The notes below the pieces were generated by a model. The model ran no database searches, was not told the origin of the DNA, and saw only the letters and a list, made by a program, of their open reading frames with translations. The position numbers and the translations under genes were made by a program. Source: Photobacterium sp. CCB-ST2H9 (GTDB lineage: Bacteria > Pseudomonadota > Gammaproteobacteria > Enterobacterales > Vibrionaceae). Taken from it: a DNA stretch of 64,000 nucleotides. Positions 17,002-24,669 of this stretch are shown here, in pieces. Location: NCBI RefSeq assembly GCF_023151555.2, contig NZ_CP100426.1, positions 868,001-932,000 on the forward strand. The letters are read 5' to 3'. Position 1 is the stretch's first letter, and each line of letters starts with the position of its first letter.

Positions 17002-18009
17002 ATGGTGCACCTGAGACAGCCAATGTTCCTGCTCATGTTCTTGCTGATCCTTTTCTGGAATGCCAGCTTCAGCGCCTTGGCATCAGAAGTGAAACCCCAT
17101 GAATTTCACCTCGTGAAGCCTCAGCAGGTGCTCACTATCATGAGCTGGAACATGGAGTGGTTCGGCGCACCGCAGCGACCACGCACTGCAGCCGATACCC
17201 AATATTTTTCCGGTATCATCCGACAGATTGCGCCGGAAATCATTGCATTCCAAGAAATAGACAACAGCTCTGCACTGCAGCAGATTCTGCCTGACCATCA
17301 ATACCGGATCTTTATGTCTGACCGTCAAGGTCAGTTGCGGGAAGGGTTTCAGGACGGCAACCAGTACACCGGATTTGCCGTAAAACGCACACTGAGGATC
17401 ACTGACCCGAAAGATCTGGCGGACCTGAACATCCGGCATGCACCGGCTTCCGGTGAGAAACCCCGCCGTGGTCGTCTCCGCTACGGTGCCTATGTGATTG
17501 TTTATCCCGAATCTGGCCCGCCCCTTCACTTGCTGAGTGTCCACCTGAAGTCAGGGTGTTTCAGCCGTGCAGCCAGTCAACGCTCCGCGTCCTGTCGGGT
17601 GCTTGGTTATCAGGCAGAAGTATTAAGCGGCTGGATATCACAACGGCTGACGCGTAAGGAGTCTTTTCTAATCAGCGGCGATTTCAATCATCGCATGGCA
17701 GAGCCAGGCAGCTGGTTGTTTACATCACTGGCTGAACAGGGTGGTGACAAAGATTCTGTCCGTTTACTGACAAAAGACGTGAACGCCTCATGCTATGTTC
17801 GGCTGAGTCGAAGAGGGAAAAAAACCGAATACCGGCACTACAAAAAGCTGATTGATCACTTTGTGGCATCAGCAGATGTCGCGGGAGCCGCACAACGGGG
17901 ACTGGTGTATCAATTCAGTTTCCCTCGGGAGGATGTTAGTCGCTATAACCTCTCAGATCACTGCCCGGTCGTGCTCAGGCTTCCGTTACCCTCAGCCCAC
18001 ATGCAATAG
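17002..18009 (+). CDS. Secreted endonuclease/exonuclease/phosphatase family protein
   Basis: The protein has 335 residues with an N-terminal signal peptide (hydrophobic 8-25, ending LASEV). EEP-fold features in order are MSWNMEWFG (metal ligand Asn), IIAFQEIDN (metal ligand Glu), LLSVHLKSGC (His), ISGDFNHR (Asp/Asn) and the final NLSDHCPV (Asp-His). These are the catalytic signatures of DNase I-like enzymes. Two Cys near residues 185-199 may form a disulfide. It is likely an exported nuclease or phosphodiesterase. It is divergent from nrdDG. Confidence 0.88.
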   Translation: MVHLRQPMFLLMFLLILFWNASFSALASEVKPHEFHLVKPQQVLTIMSWNMEWFGAPQRPRTAADTQYFSGIIRQIAPEIIAFQEIDNSSALQQILPDHQYRIFMSDRQGQLREGFQDGNQYTGFAVKRTLRITDPKDLADLNIRHAPASGEKPRRGRLRYGAYVIVYPESGPPLHLLSVHLKSGCFSRAASQRSASCRVLGYQAEVLSGWISQRLTRKESFLISGDFNHRMAEPGSWLFTSLAEQGGDKDSVRLLTKDVNASCYVRLSRRGKKTEYRHYKKLIDHFVASADVAGAAQRGLVYQFSFPREDVSRYNLSDHCPVVLRLPLPSAHMQ

Positions 18010-18152
18010 ACGAATGTGGGGAACAATCTGAATTATTTGTGGACAAAGATCAACGACAGGCGCATTAATATCCACAACCCGGGATTGTCATGTTAATGTC
18101 ATGCCATGTGATTAGGGTAATACAAAGCCTTTAGAAGTAGTAAGGAACACAA

Positions 18153-18281
18153 ATGGAGCATATCAGCCTGGCAACACTCGTTGTGCCAACCATGGATGAA
18201 CTGATGGTTGACCAGCCAGAGTGTGTCTTCACCAACACAGATTCTGACGAGCACAACGAAATTATTCTGTTGTCTCTGTAA
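18153..18281 (+). CDS. Short acidic peptide, 42 residues
   Basis: The ATG at 18153 is preceded by AAGGAACACAA, a good ribosome site, and the frame ends with TAA at 18279-18281, about 30 bases before a strong terminator. The peptide (MEHISLATLVVPTMDELMV...) is acidic, has one Cys and ends in hydrophobic residues (IILLSL). The combination of ribosome site, compact frame and terminator supports a real small gene. No family was recognised. Confidence 0.5.
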   Translation: MEHISLATLVVPTMDELMVDQPECVFTNTDSDEHNEIILLSL

Positions 18282-18309
18282 TTTCGGGCTGGTTCACCAG
18301 AACCGCCAC

Positions 18310-18340
18310 AAAAAAACACCCCGCATGTGCGGGGTGTTTT
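18310..18340. terminator. Bidirectional rho-independent terminator
   Basis: ACACCCCGCA / TGCGGGGTGT (18316-18337) with a very short loop is flanked by seven As and four Ts. It separates the small peptide gene from the VpsR-like gene, which are convergent. Confidence 0.9.
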
Positions 18341-18354
18341 GGTTGACCTCACGT

Positions 18355-19701
18355 TCATTCACGCAGGAATGGCGAATTGTAATGCCGCACATCAGGCACA
18401 ATGTTGTGCTTGTTCAGCAGCCGGTACATCGTCGCTCTTGAAACCCCCAGATCTTTCGCTGCAGAAGCAACCTGACCCCGGTGCGTTTCCAGCACAGCCA
18501 CCAGCACATCTTTCTCAGCTTCATCTTTAATGTTACGCAAGCTTTGCTTCAGATTCGCTTTGCTTGGCAAATCGAAGTGCTCAGCTCTGACTTCATTCCC
18601 CTCAGCCAGCAAAGCTGCACGCTTCACCTGATTGATCAGTTCACGCACATTACCGGGCCAGCTATAACGCAGCAGCAGCTGTTTGGAGTCTTCCGAAAAC
18701 GATGACGCCATGGTGCTGTATTCTTTCGCGAACTGACGCAGGAACGTTTCTGCCAGTAAAAAGATATCTGAACCACGTTCGCGCAGTGTGGGGACTTTAA
18801 TGTGGAACACATTCAGACGGTAGTATAACTCTTTGCTGAAGTCTCCTTTCGCTACCAGCGCTTCCAGATCAGCACTGGTAGACGCAATAATGCGGACATC
18901 ACAGGCGGAATCACCATCCAGGGAGTCACTGCCGGGTGACTGAATGAAAGACAGAAGCAGGTCCTGAAAGTCTCTGGCCAGTTCTTCCACATTATCCAGC
19001 ATGATGGTGCCGTTAAAACTGGTTCCCTCTTCATCAGGCTTTGACACGTGCTTCAGAAAGTTCAGCTTTTCATCGTCTTTGCAGAGTGCACCACAGTTGA
19101 TGGTGACGAAAGGCGCATGTTTCCGTTTAGACAGGCTGTGAATTGATTTCGCAATCAGTTCTTTCCCTGTGCCATTTTCACCGGTCAGGAAAACATTCAC
19201 CTCAGTCAATGCCACCCGACGGACCATATCACGCAATTGTTTAATGGATTTCGATTCACCAAACAGTCCCATTTCATGCTGTGACGTGATTTCCTGCCAG
19301 GAGGAAGATTCAATATCCAGCATGCCCAGTTGATGGCCGACTGTATCTAATAAGTGGCTTCCCGGAACCGGAACGGTAAAGTAATCGACGCAGAAATTAT
19401 TAATAAACTGACATATTGCGTCGGTTTTTAATTGCTCTTTTTTGATCAGAGCAATCCATTTCACTTGTTTGGTTTTATTTGCCCTCAAAGAGATACTATT
19501 CAAGCTAAAATCATTATTGCTTAAATCGACAATACATATACATGGGCTGAACTCTTCCAGGATTGAATCAACCGTTCTTAGATCGTAACAGCACTGAGTC
19601 TTCCAACCTGACTGTTCCAAAAGCGCTATCCAAGGCTCATAGTTACATCCGATTGCCACCAGCCTTCCATTTAGAGCTTTATTTTGACATTGAGATACCA
19701 T
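18355..19701 (-). CDS. VpsR-like transcriptional regulator of biofilm genes
   Basis: The protein has 448 residues: a receiver-like domain (about 1-130, Asp in CICIVDLS), an AAA+ domain (about 145-385) and a Fis-type HTH (about 400-435, VASAAKDLGVSRATMYRLLNK). Walker A is GENGTGKE. The Walker B site reads IMLDNVEE with Asn where bacterial enhancer-binding proteins have Glu, and no GAFTGA sigma-54 contact loop is present. Both fit VpsR of Vibrio, a c-di-GMP-responsive activator that works with sigma-70. It lies at the end of the amyloid-like gene block and is the obvious candidate to control it. It is separated from the block by a terminator and probably has its own promoter. Confidence 0.85.
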   Translation of the reverse strand: MVSQCQNKALNGRLVAIGCNYEPWIALLEQSGWKTQCCYDLRTVDSILEEFSPCICIVDLSNNDFSLNSISLRANKTKQVKWIALIKKEQLKTDAICQFINNFCVDYFTVPVPGSHLLDTVGHQLGMLDIESSSWQEITSQHEMGLFGESKSIKQLRDMVRRVALTEVNVFLTGENGTGKELIAKSIHSLSKRKHAPFVTINCGALCKDDEKLNFLKHVSKPDEEGTSFNGTIMLDNVEELARDFQDLLLSFIQSPGSDSLDGDSACDVRIIASTSADLEALVAKGDFSKELYYRLNVFHIKVPTLRERGSDIFLLAETFLRQFAKEYSTMASSFSEDSKQLLLRYSWPGNVRELINQVKRAALLAEGNEVRAEHFDLPSKANLKQSLRNIKDEAEKDVLVAVLETHRGQVASAAKDLGVSRATMYRLLNKHNIVPDVRHYNSPFLRE

Positions 19702-19910
19702 TAGAAGTCACCTTCATATCAATGCATATTATTATTTATGTTCATTGGAAAATATAGGCAAGAAAGCCCACCACCGGGTGGTATCAGAAGTAAGAATTGT
19801 CTTGAGAAGATTCTTCTGATAATAGAAGAAACTATGAATCAATCAGTTAAGAATGGGAAGAAAGTTCAATTTTTTTAAGATCGTATGCTCGTTCGGACTA
19901 AGTTGCATAC

Positions 19911-19939
19911 AAAAAAGGTACAGCGAAATACTGTACCTT
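19911..19939 (-). terminator. Terminator at the end of the amyloid-like operon
   Basis: An inverted repeat AAGGTACAG / CTGTACCTT (19916-19939) is followed on the minus strand by TTTTTT. It lies 36 bases past the stop of the 19975-20502 gene. Confidence 0.85.
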
Positions 19940-19974
19940 GCCACTTAAAAGCATAAAAAAGGAGTAGCGAACAA

Positions 19975-20502
19975 TTAATACCCTGTATGTAAAAGTGAAT
20001 TTTCTAGTCTGCTTTTCAGTACACTATTCTGCAAATAGCTATTAATATCGGCATTAATGTCTATGTTCCGTTCAATTCGGATATGGCTGCCTTCCACCGT
20101 ATTCTGGACGACCTGCATAATACTGTTCGGGAGCAGCTCGGGTCGCTCAAAGGTGTTGCCGTTCCCCACCTGTTTCAGATTAATCATGTCTCCGCTGGCA
20201 TAGGCAGAGCCTGCTGTTGTCGTCAGTACCCCGTTGCTGATGGTGAAATTCGCGATGTGGGATCGCAGAATCTCTTCACCGTTCAGCGCGGTAATAATGC
20301 TGAGCCCGATGCTGATCAGAGACCCTTCCGCCGAGAACCCGCCCCGAATCGCCGACATTTCTGATTGTGTCATGGCGATCAGACCTGAATCATCCAGCAT
20401 CTTAAAGGGGGATGGTTTGGCGTATGCATCCGCGTACGTACTTGCGATCAGGGCAGCACCGCCAATGGCTGCTGCAACCGCATAATGAGATAGCTTATTC
20501 AT
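19975..20502 (-). CDS. Exported double-glycine-leader protein of the Fap-like locus
   Basis: The protein has 175 residues. A Sec signal peptide runs to AYA at residue 28. It is followed by a short leader, MLDDSGLIAMTQSEMSAIRGG, ending with a double glycine at 54-55, the shape recognised by C39 peptidases. The remainder has a hydrophobic part (SLISIGLSIITAL), the motif NSIMQVVQNTVEGSHI, and a helical C-terminus. The C39 peptidase gene lies 15 bases upstream in the same transcript. A role as a processed accessory subunit or chaperone of the amyloid system is inferred; I see no clear equivalent among the standard FapA-F names. Confidence 0.75.
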   Translation of the reverse strand: MNKLSHYAVAAAIGGAALIASTYADAYAKPSPFKMLDDSGLIAMTQSEMSAIRGGFSAEGSLISIGLSIITALNGEEILRSHIANFTISNGVLTTTAGSAYASGDMINLKQVGNGNTFERPELLPNSIMQVVQNTVEGSHIRIERNIDINADINSYLQNSVLKSRLENSLLHTGY

Positions 20503-20517
20503 ACTAGCCTCTGCGTT

Positions 20518-21198
20518 TTAATAGTCGTTTGAACCCGGCAATGTGATACTGAACGTCGACAGGGAATCTCTCGTCACAGCATCAGACACTGGAGATGGGG
20601 TATAAACGCTGTAATTTTCCTGGGTAATAAAGCTTTCGCGCGCCTTATCCACCCGGTTTTTCACCAACAGAATAGAGCCGCGATAATAAGGTTTAAACTC
20701 ACTCAGTTTCATCACCATGGTCCCCCGGGAAGGGTCACCAAGAATGATTTGATCACTGTTCATGCCCTTAATAACCACAAAGTGCATATAGCCATCGAAA
20801 TTAACAATGGTGATACCCGGTATGCCCAGTGACTTGAACTTTTCCAGTGGCAGACGATAACCATTCGCATCTAATCCCACTGAGCGCATATATTCCTTCA
20901 TATCGAACATAGAAAATCCCTGCTTTTCTATTTTGTCCTTGTCCCCTTTTTCAAACATGGATTTAAAGACTTTGTTTTCCGTGGTCTCAATCCCGTAGTG
21001 ATATCTCATTAATGACGCGACGGCAGCTGAACCACAACTAAAGTCGTACTGCTGACGCATCACATCACCGAAAAGTTGTTCCTGATAACTTTTTACCTTT
21101 ACGTTATAAGCGCCCCGACTGGGGAAATAATCCAGCGCATTTGCCGTAGCACTTATCGCGAATCCAAACAATGCAAAGGCAACGAATTTCTTTTTCAT
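20518..21198 (-). CDS. Periplasmic C39-family cysteine peptidase, FapD-like
   Basis: The protein has 226 residues from the ATG at 21198, preceded by AAGGGTGTGG. It has a Sec signal ending in TANA. The catalytic set is complete: Gln near 50 and Cys55 in QQYDFSCGSAA, His139 in GYMHFVVIKG and Asp155 in LGDPSRG. This matches FapD of Pseudomonas functional-amyloid operons and the peptidase part of bacteriocin exporters, but here it stands alone and is exported. Likely targets are the two neighbouring proteins with double-glycine leaders. It sits between an amyloid-subunit candidate and one of these substrates. Confidence 0.88.
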   Translation of the reverse strand: MKKKFVAFALFGFAISATANALDYFPSRGAYNVKVKSYQEQLFGDVMRQQYDFSCGSAAVASLMRYHYGIETTENKVFKSMFEKGDKDKIEKQGFSMFDMKEYMRSVGLDANGYRLPLEKFKSLGIPGITIVNFDGYMHFVVIKGMNSDQIILGDPSRGTMVMKLSEFKPYYRGSILLVKNRVDKARESFITQENYSVYTPSPVSDAVTRDSLSTFSITLPGSNDY

Positions 21199-21311
21199 GA
21201 CCACACCCTTTTCATTTCATCTGACAGGGCAACCAGTAAGAATACCGTCAGGTTATGTATCATTTTTATCTATCTGATTTTTCAAATCTGTTCATAGAAA
21301 TCATATAGATA

Positions 21312-21342
21312 AAAAGGATAAAGGGCCGCCTTTCGACGGCCC
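21312..21342 (-). terminator. Intra-locus terminator after the second amyloid-subunit gene
   Basis: On the minus strand GGGCCGTC-GAAA-GGCGGCCC forms an eight-pair stem with a GNRA loop, followed by TTTATCCTTTTT. It sits 8 bases past the stop at 21350 and should lower transcription into the peptidase gene. Confidence 0.8.
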
Positions 21343-21349
21343 CGGTTGA

Positions 21350-21910
21350 TTAATAACCGCCAGCAGAGGCAGATAAAGTTGCATTTGTACTGGTTGATTG
21401 CTGAACCATGGAGTTGTTACCAGCATTCTGAGCCGCTACGTTGATACCAGAAGCATCTACAAACGAGTCAGTCATGGTGTTAAAGTGTTCCACACTCACA
21501 TCACCAGACTTACCGTCACAGCAGGCACCGCCATAGGTAACTTCATTTCGGATCACTTCACCATCCAGTTCAGATTTTGCCAGAACCTTGTTGATCTCAA
21601 CATCCAGTTTGAATGTCTTCTCATATGTAGAGTTCTTAATTGCTTTCATTCGCCATGAGTTATCACTGTTATCTTTAATGCGAACTGATTTATCGTTACC
21701 GATATCTTTCATATAAAGAGTGTCATTATCTTCATTGAATGAATAATCAATCTCTTTATTTTTATCCACATCAACGGTTAATGTTTTATGTACTGTATCA
21801 TTAAAACTTCCGTCAATGAGATCCGCATCTGGTGCATGATTATTACCGCTCGCTAAAGCAAGAGGTGATGCAACAAGTGCTGCCAATAACAATACGTTTG
21901 ATTTACGCAT
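21350..21910 (-). CDS. Amyloid-subunit candidate B, Fap/curlin-like secreted protein
   Basis: The protein has 186 residues with a signal peptide ending LALASG. The mature part is rich in Asp, Asn, Ser and Thr and contains SFNEDNDTLYMKDIGNDKS, DNSDNS, DGEVIRNEVTYGGACC and a C-terminal DASGINVAAQNAGNNSMVQQ. This tail resembles the Asn/Gln repeat ends of FapB/FapC amyloid subunits (G-x-N-x-A ... N-x-Q-Q). It is a paralogue of the 22470-23129 protein; the two share signal peptide, central motifs and tail. It is followed at once by a strong terminator, as expected for an abundant structural subunit. Amyloid formation is inferred. Confidence 0.75.
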   Translation of the reverse strand: MRKSNVLLLAALVASPLALASGNNHAPDADLIDGSFNDTVHKTLTVDVDKNKEIDYSFNEDNDTLYMKDIGNDKSVRIKDNSDNSWRMKAIKNSTYEKTFKLDVEINKVLAKSELDGEVIRNEVTYGGACCDGKSGDVSVEHFNTMTDSFVDASGINVAAQNAGNNSMVQQSTSTNATLSASAGGY

Positions 21911-21941
21911 GGTATTACTCCAATTATGTTTCCCTTAGTGC

Positions 21942-21964
21942 ATGAGATTCATATAAAATCTCAT
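21942..21964. promoter_or_regulatory. Inverted repeat upstream of subunit B gene
   Basis: ATGAGATT (21942-21949) and AATCTCAT (21957-21964) form a perfect 8-bp inverted repeat around a 7-base spacer, about 32 bases before the start codon at 21910. It has no T run, so an operator or mRNA hairpin is more likely than a terminator. Confidence 0.5.
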
Positions 21965-22092
21965 ACGGGGTTCAATGTTATAAACTGTTGAAGCAATGAT
22001 GTTAGCCCTGCGAAACTAAATATCAATTACTAGTAATTTAACATTCAGTTTATTTCCGGTTATCTTATTCCGGATTAGATACACTAACAGTG

Positions 22093-22425
22093 TTACTTCA
22101 ATGTCAGGTTAATTACGGTCGAGTTCTGAATTAACACATTAGGAGCGCTATTCTGGACAACGCTTATCACACCACTGGCTCCGTCAAAGGATCCGCCATC
22201 TATGATGTTATTCCCCGTTGTATTTCCATACGCGCCGTTACCTATGACATCACCGTACATATCCGAATCGGCTTGCATATAGTCAATGTTGAGCTCGTAC
22301 TGCCCGCCCCGAGCCTCAACCATTGAACTGTCACTCAACGTTTCGGAACTTGTTAGAATATCCAACTCATCAGCAGCGGCACCGAATGATAGAAGTACAG
22401 CTACAGTCAGTGTTAAATATTTCAT
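22093..22425 (-). CDS. Small exported double-glycine-leader protein of the Fap-like locus
   Basis: The protein has 110 residues. The Sec signal ends near GAAA at residue 18. A short acidic leader (ETLSDSSMVEARGG) ends in a double glycine at 40-41, another C39-type site. The mature part would be about 69 residues, rich in Gly, Asn and Asp, with GDVIGNGAYGNTTGNN and GASGVISVVQNSAPNVLIQN. These are repeat-like Asn/Gln strand motifs similar to amyloid nucleators. A very strong ribosome site (AGGAGG) lies before the ATG. It lies 44 bases after subunit A, probably in the same transcript. A role as nucleator or minor subunit is inferred. Confidence 0.75.
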   Translation of the reverse strand: MKYLTLTVAVLLSFGAAADELDILTSSETLSDSSMVEARGGQYELNIDYMQADSDMYGDVIGNGAYGNTTGNNIIDGGSFDGASGVISVVQNSAPNVLIQNSTVINLTLK

Positions 22426-22434
22426 GACGTCCTC

Positions 22435-22450
22435 CTGAGAGCTGTCTCAG
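22435..22450 (-). other. Small hairpin between subunit A and the small GG-leader gene
   Basis: CTGAGA / TCTCAG with a four-base loop lies just upstream of the AGGAGG ribosome site. There is no T run; it may affect mRNA processing or translation. Confidence 0.35.
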
Positions 22451-22469
22451 ACATCCCCCAGCTAATGTG

Positions 22470-23129
22470 TTATTGACCCAGAAGCACTGCGTTGGTACTT
22501 GCACTTTGTTGAATCAGCGAGTTGTTACCTGCGTTCTGACCAGCAAGGTTAATACCAGAAGCATTCGTAAAGGAACCAGACATCTCGTTCACATGAGTGA
22601 CTGTCAGTGAACCAACTTCACCGTAACCACCACCATGGCTGCCACCACGTGAATAGCTGTCACCGTAGCCACCGTGACCACCACGGTCATTACAGCAAGC
22701 GCCACCGTAACTTACGTCGTTTTTAATGACTTCACCATCCAGGTCAGACTTCGCCATGTAGAAGTTTTTGTCGATGTCAATTTTCCAGGTTTCACTATGA
22801 TTGTAATTGCTTTCATAGTAGAACTTTTTGCTGTTGTCGCTATTATCTGTATATTTGAAGGACTTATCATTATTAATGTCCTTCATTTTCAGATAATCAT
22901 TGTCTTCATTAAAGCTGTCAGTAATTGTTTTATCACTGTCATAAGTAATTGTGGCTTCTTTTGTGATGTCATCATTGTATGAGTCAACAATGGTGGCATC
23001 ATTATCGTCGTAGTCGCCATAGTGACCACCATAAGATGGTGATTGAGGCTGCTGAGGATAGCCACTTGCCAGTGCAAGTGGTGAAGCTACCAGTACTGCC
23101 ACTAACAGTGCGAGATTAGATTTACGCAT
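22470..23129 (-). CDS. Amyloid-subunit candidate A, Fap/curlin-like secreted protein
   Basis: The protein has 219 residues with a signal peptide (MRKSNLALLVAVLVASPLA...ALASG) nearly identical to that of subunit B. The mature part holds SFNEDNDYLKMKDINNDKS, DNSDNS, DGEVIKNDVSYGGACC, then a Gly/His/Tyr/Ser-rich insert (about residues 145-172, e.g. GGHGGYGDSYSRGG), and the tail NASGINLAGQNAGNNSLIQQ. The insert is absent from subunit B. The tail fits the Asn/Gln motif of Fap amyloid subunits. The adjacent Cys pair could be a redox or disulfide site, in the place where FapB/FapC have CxxC. It is the first gene of the minus-strand operon, divergent from the exporter gene. Confidence 0.75.
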   Translation of the reverse strand: MRKSNLALLVAVLVASPLALASGYPQQPQSPSYGGHYGDYDDNDATIVDSYNDDITKEATITYDSDKTITDSFNEDNDYLKMKDINNDKSFKYTDNSDNSKKFYYESNYNHSETWKIDIDKNFYMAKSDLDGEVIKNDVSYGGACCNDRGGHGGYGDSYSRGGSHGGGYGEVGSLTVTHVNEMSGSFTNASGINLAGQNAGNNSLIQQSASTNAVLLGQ

Positions 23130-23494
23130 GATAAGACTCCAAATATGTTGAGTTTTTTATTTTTTACACTCCCGCGTTGCCACGAGAGATAACTTAATAC
23201 TAGTTTTTGCCACTTTTTGATTTGTATTATTTTTAATAAAAGCCTTTCCATAAAAATCAAAATCACACTTTAGTCAAATTAATTACTATCATTTTATTTA
23301 TAAGAATAGAGTCAATATTCTCATTAATAATATTTGTATTAATATTAAAACCTATTTATTACTTATCAGAAATAAGACAAAAATAACCTTATATCACTCT
23401 CTTTTTATATGATGCTTGACTATTCTTATGACAAGCCAGTGCAACTGACTTTCATATTATTAGGGGTTACCTTTGCTTACTAAGTGAGGATATC
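23130..23494. promoter_or_regulatory. AT-rich divergent promoter region of the Fap-like locus
   Basis: This 365-bp region, strongly AT-rich, separates the subunit A gene (minus) from the exporter gene (plus). It must hold both promoters. I see long A/T tracts compatible with H-NS or IHF binding but no specific operator I would name. Confidence 0.5.
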
Positions 23495-24535
23495 GTGAGA
23501 AAGTTCAATACATACAGCCTGTTAGCGCTGACAGCGATTTTTTCAACCATGGTTGCTGCAGAGGAAACTGCAGAAAAATCTACAACAACCCATCAAAAAT
23601 CTCGTCAAGTCCAGACAGTCACCGATATTCTGGAAAAGCCCGGTGTACTGACCCCGAAAGGTTCTTTCGTTCTGGATACCTCATTAACTTACACCCAGAA
23701 CTCATCCAATACGGTCTCCGTTGTTGGTTATACCGTTCTGCCATCTCTGATCGTCGGTCTGATCCGCGCCAGTGATATTGACCGTACGACCATGACATTT
23801 GGCCTGACAGGCCGGTACGGGATCACCAACCGGTTAGAAGTCGAAGCCCGGATCCCCTGGGTGTACCGGAACGACTCAATTTCAGAGCGTGACATCAATG
23901 GCCCCTCAAACAGCCCGACCACCAAAACCCTGGAAGGGAATGACCTGGGTGATATAGAAGCGGCCTTTAAATACCAGTTCAACATGCTGGAAGCGCCTTA
24001 CTGGATCGGGAGCCTGCGCTTCAAAAGTACCACAGGTTCGTCCCCTTATGATGTCCCGCTGGACGATACCAATGACTTCAAAGAACTGCCAACCGGTTCC
24101 GGTTTTCCAAGCATAGAACCGGGCATCACCATGATTATGCCGCTGGACCCCGCCGTGCTTTTCCTGAATGCCAGTTACATCTGGAATATTAAAGACGACG
24201 TCAGTGTGCAGATCCCGGCCACTGATCAGGCGCCGAGCACTCAGATCAATACCATTGATTTAGGGGATACCATCTCGCTGGGCGCGGGCATGGGCTTCGC
24301 CGTGAACCCGAAATTTTCATTCAGCATCGGCCTGAACCACAAAACAATCCTCAAATCGAAAGTAAATGGTGATTATCCGGACGATGCCAAACTGCTCCAG
24401 CTGGATACCATTTCCTTTGGTGCAAACTATGCCATCAACCGGGAAACAACGCTCAATGTAGGCGCTGCGGCGGGTTTAACCGCAGATGCGCCGGACTTCC
24501 AGCTGACCATCCGCGTACCTTACACGCTGAAATAA
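23495..24535 (+). CDS. FapF-like outer-membrane beta-barrel exporter
   Basis: The protein has 346 residues from a GTG start at 23495 with GAGGATATC before it. It has a signal peptide ending MVAAE, a short Lys/Thr-rich linker, then a beta-barrel domain starting at GVLTPKGSFVLDTSLTYTQNSS. The stretch VVGYTVLPSLIVGLIRASDIDRTTMTFGLTGRYGITNRLEVEARIP matches FapF, the trimeric barrel that secretes Pseudomonas Fap subunits, and related phenol-degradation-type barrels. It ends with an aromatic/hydrophobic last strand (LTIRVPYTLK). The long N-terminal coiled coil of Pseudomonas FapF is missing. Adjacency to the subunit and peptidase genes supports an export role. Confidence 0.82.
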   Translation: MRKFNTYSLLALTAIFSTMVAAEETAEKSTTTHQKSRQVQTVTDILEKPGVLTPKGSFVLDTSLTYTQNSSNTVSVVGYTVLPSLIVGLIRASDIDRTTMTFGLTGRYGITNRLEVEARIPWVYRNDSISERDINGPSNSPTTKTLEGNDLGDIEAAFKYQFNMLEAPYWIGSLRFKSTTGSSPYDVPLDDTNDFKELPTGSGFPSIEPGITMIMPLDPAVLFLNASYIWNIKDDVSVQIPATDQAPSTQINTIDLGDTISLGAGMGFAVNPKFSFSIGLNHKTILKSKVNGDYPDDAKLLQLDTISFGANYAINRETTLNVGAAAGLTADAPDFQLTIRVPYTLK

Positions 24536-24553
24536 CCGGATTATCCTCCCCAA

Positions 24554-24577
24554 AGATGCCGGCCCGAGCTGGCATCT
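24554..24577 (+). terminator. Hairpin after the FapF-like gene
   Basis: AGATGCC / GGCATCT forms a stem about 20 bases after the stop codon, followed by a pyrimidine-rich CTCCCTTCCTTCC rather than a pure T run. It is a probable weak terminator. Confidence 0.5.
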
Positions 24578-24669
24578 CCCTTCCTTCCCATCCCGCTTTC
24601 CACTATGCTTAGGGGCAGTTGAAGCAAGTTATCCGCTTGCAAATCTATCTTCGAGTACAGGATCCGACG

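Noticed and set aside
18131..18358. Minus-strand frame of 75 codons
   Set aside because: It runs across the terminator and antisense to the better supported 42-residue peptide, and its sequence is Ser/Cys-rich without protein-like character.
22674..22982. 102-codon plus-strand frame antisense to subunit A
   Set aside because: It is a shadow of the biased Asp/Asn-rich codons of the real gene; it has no ribosome site or family.
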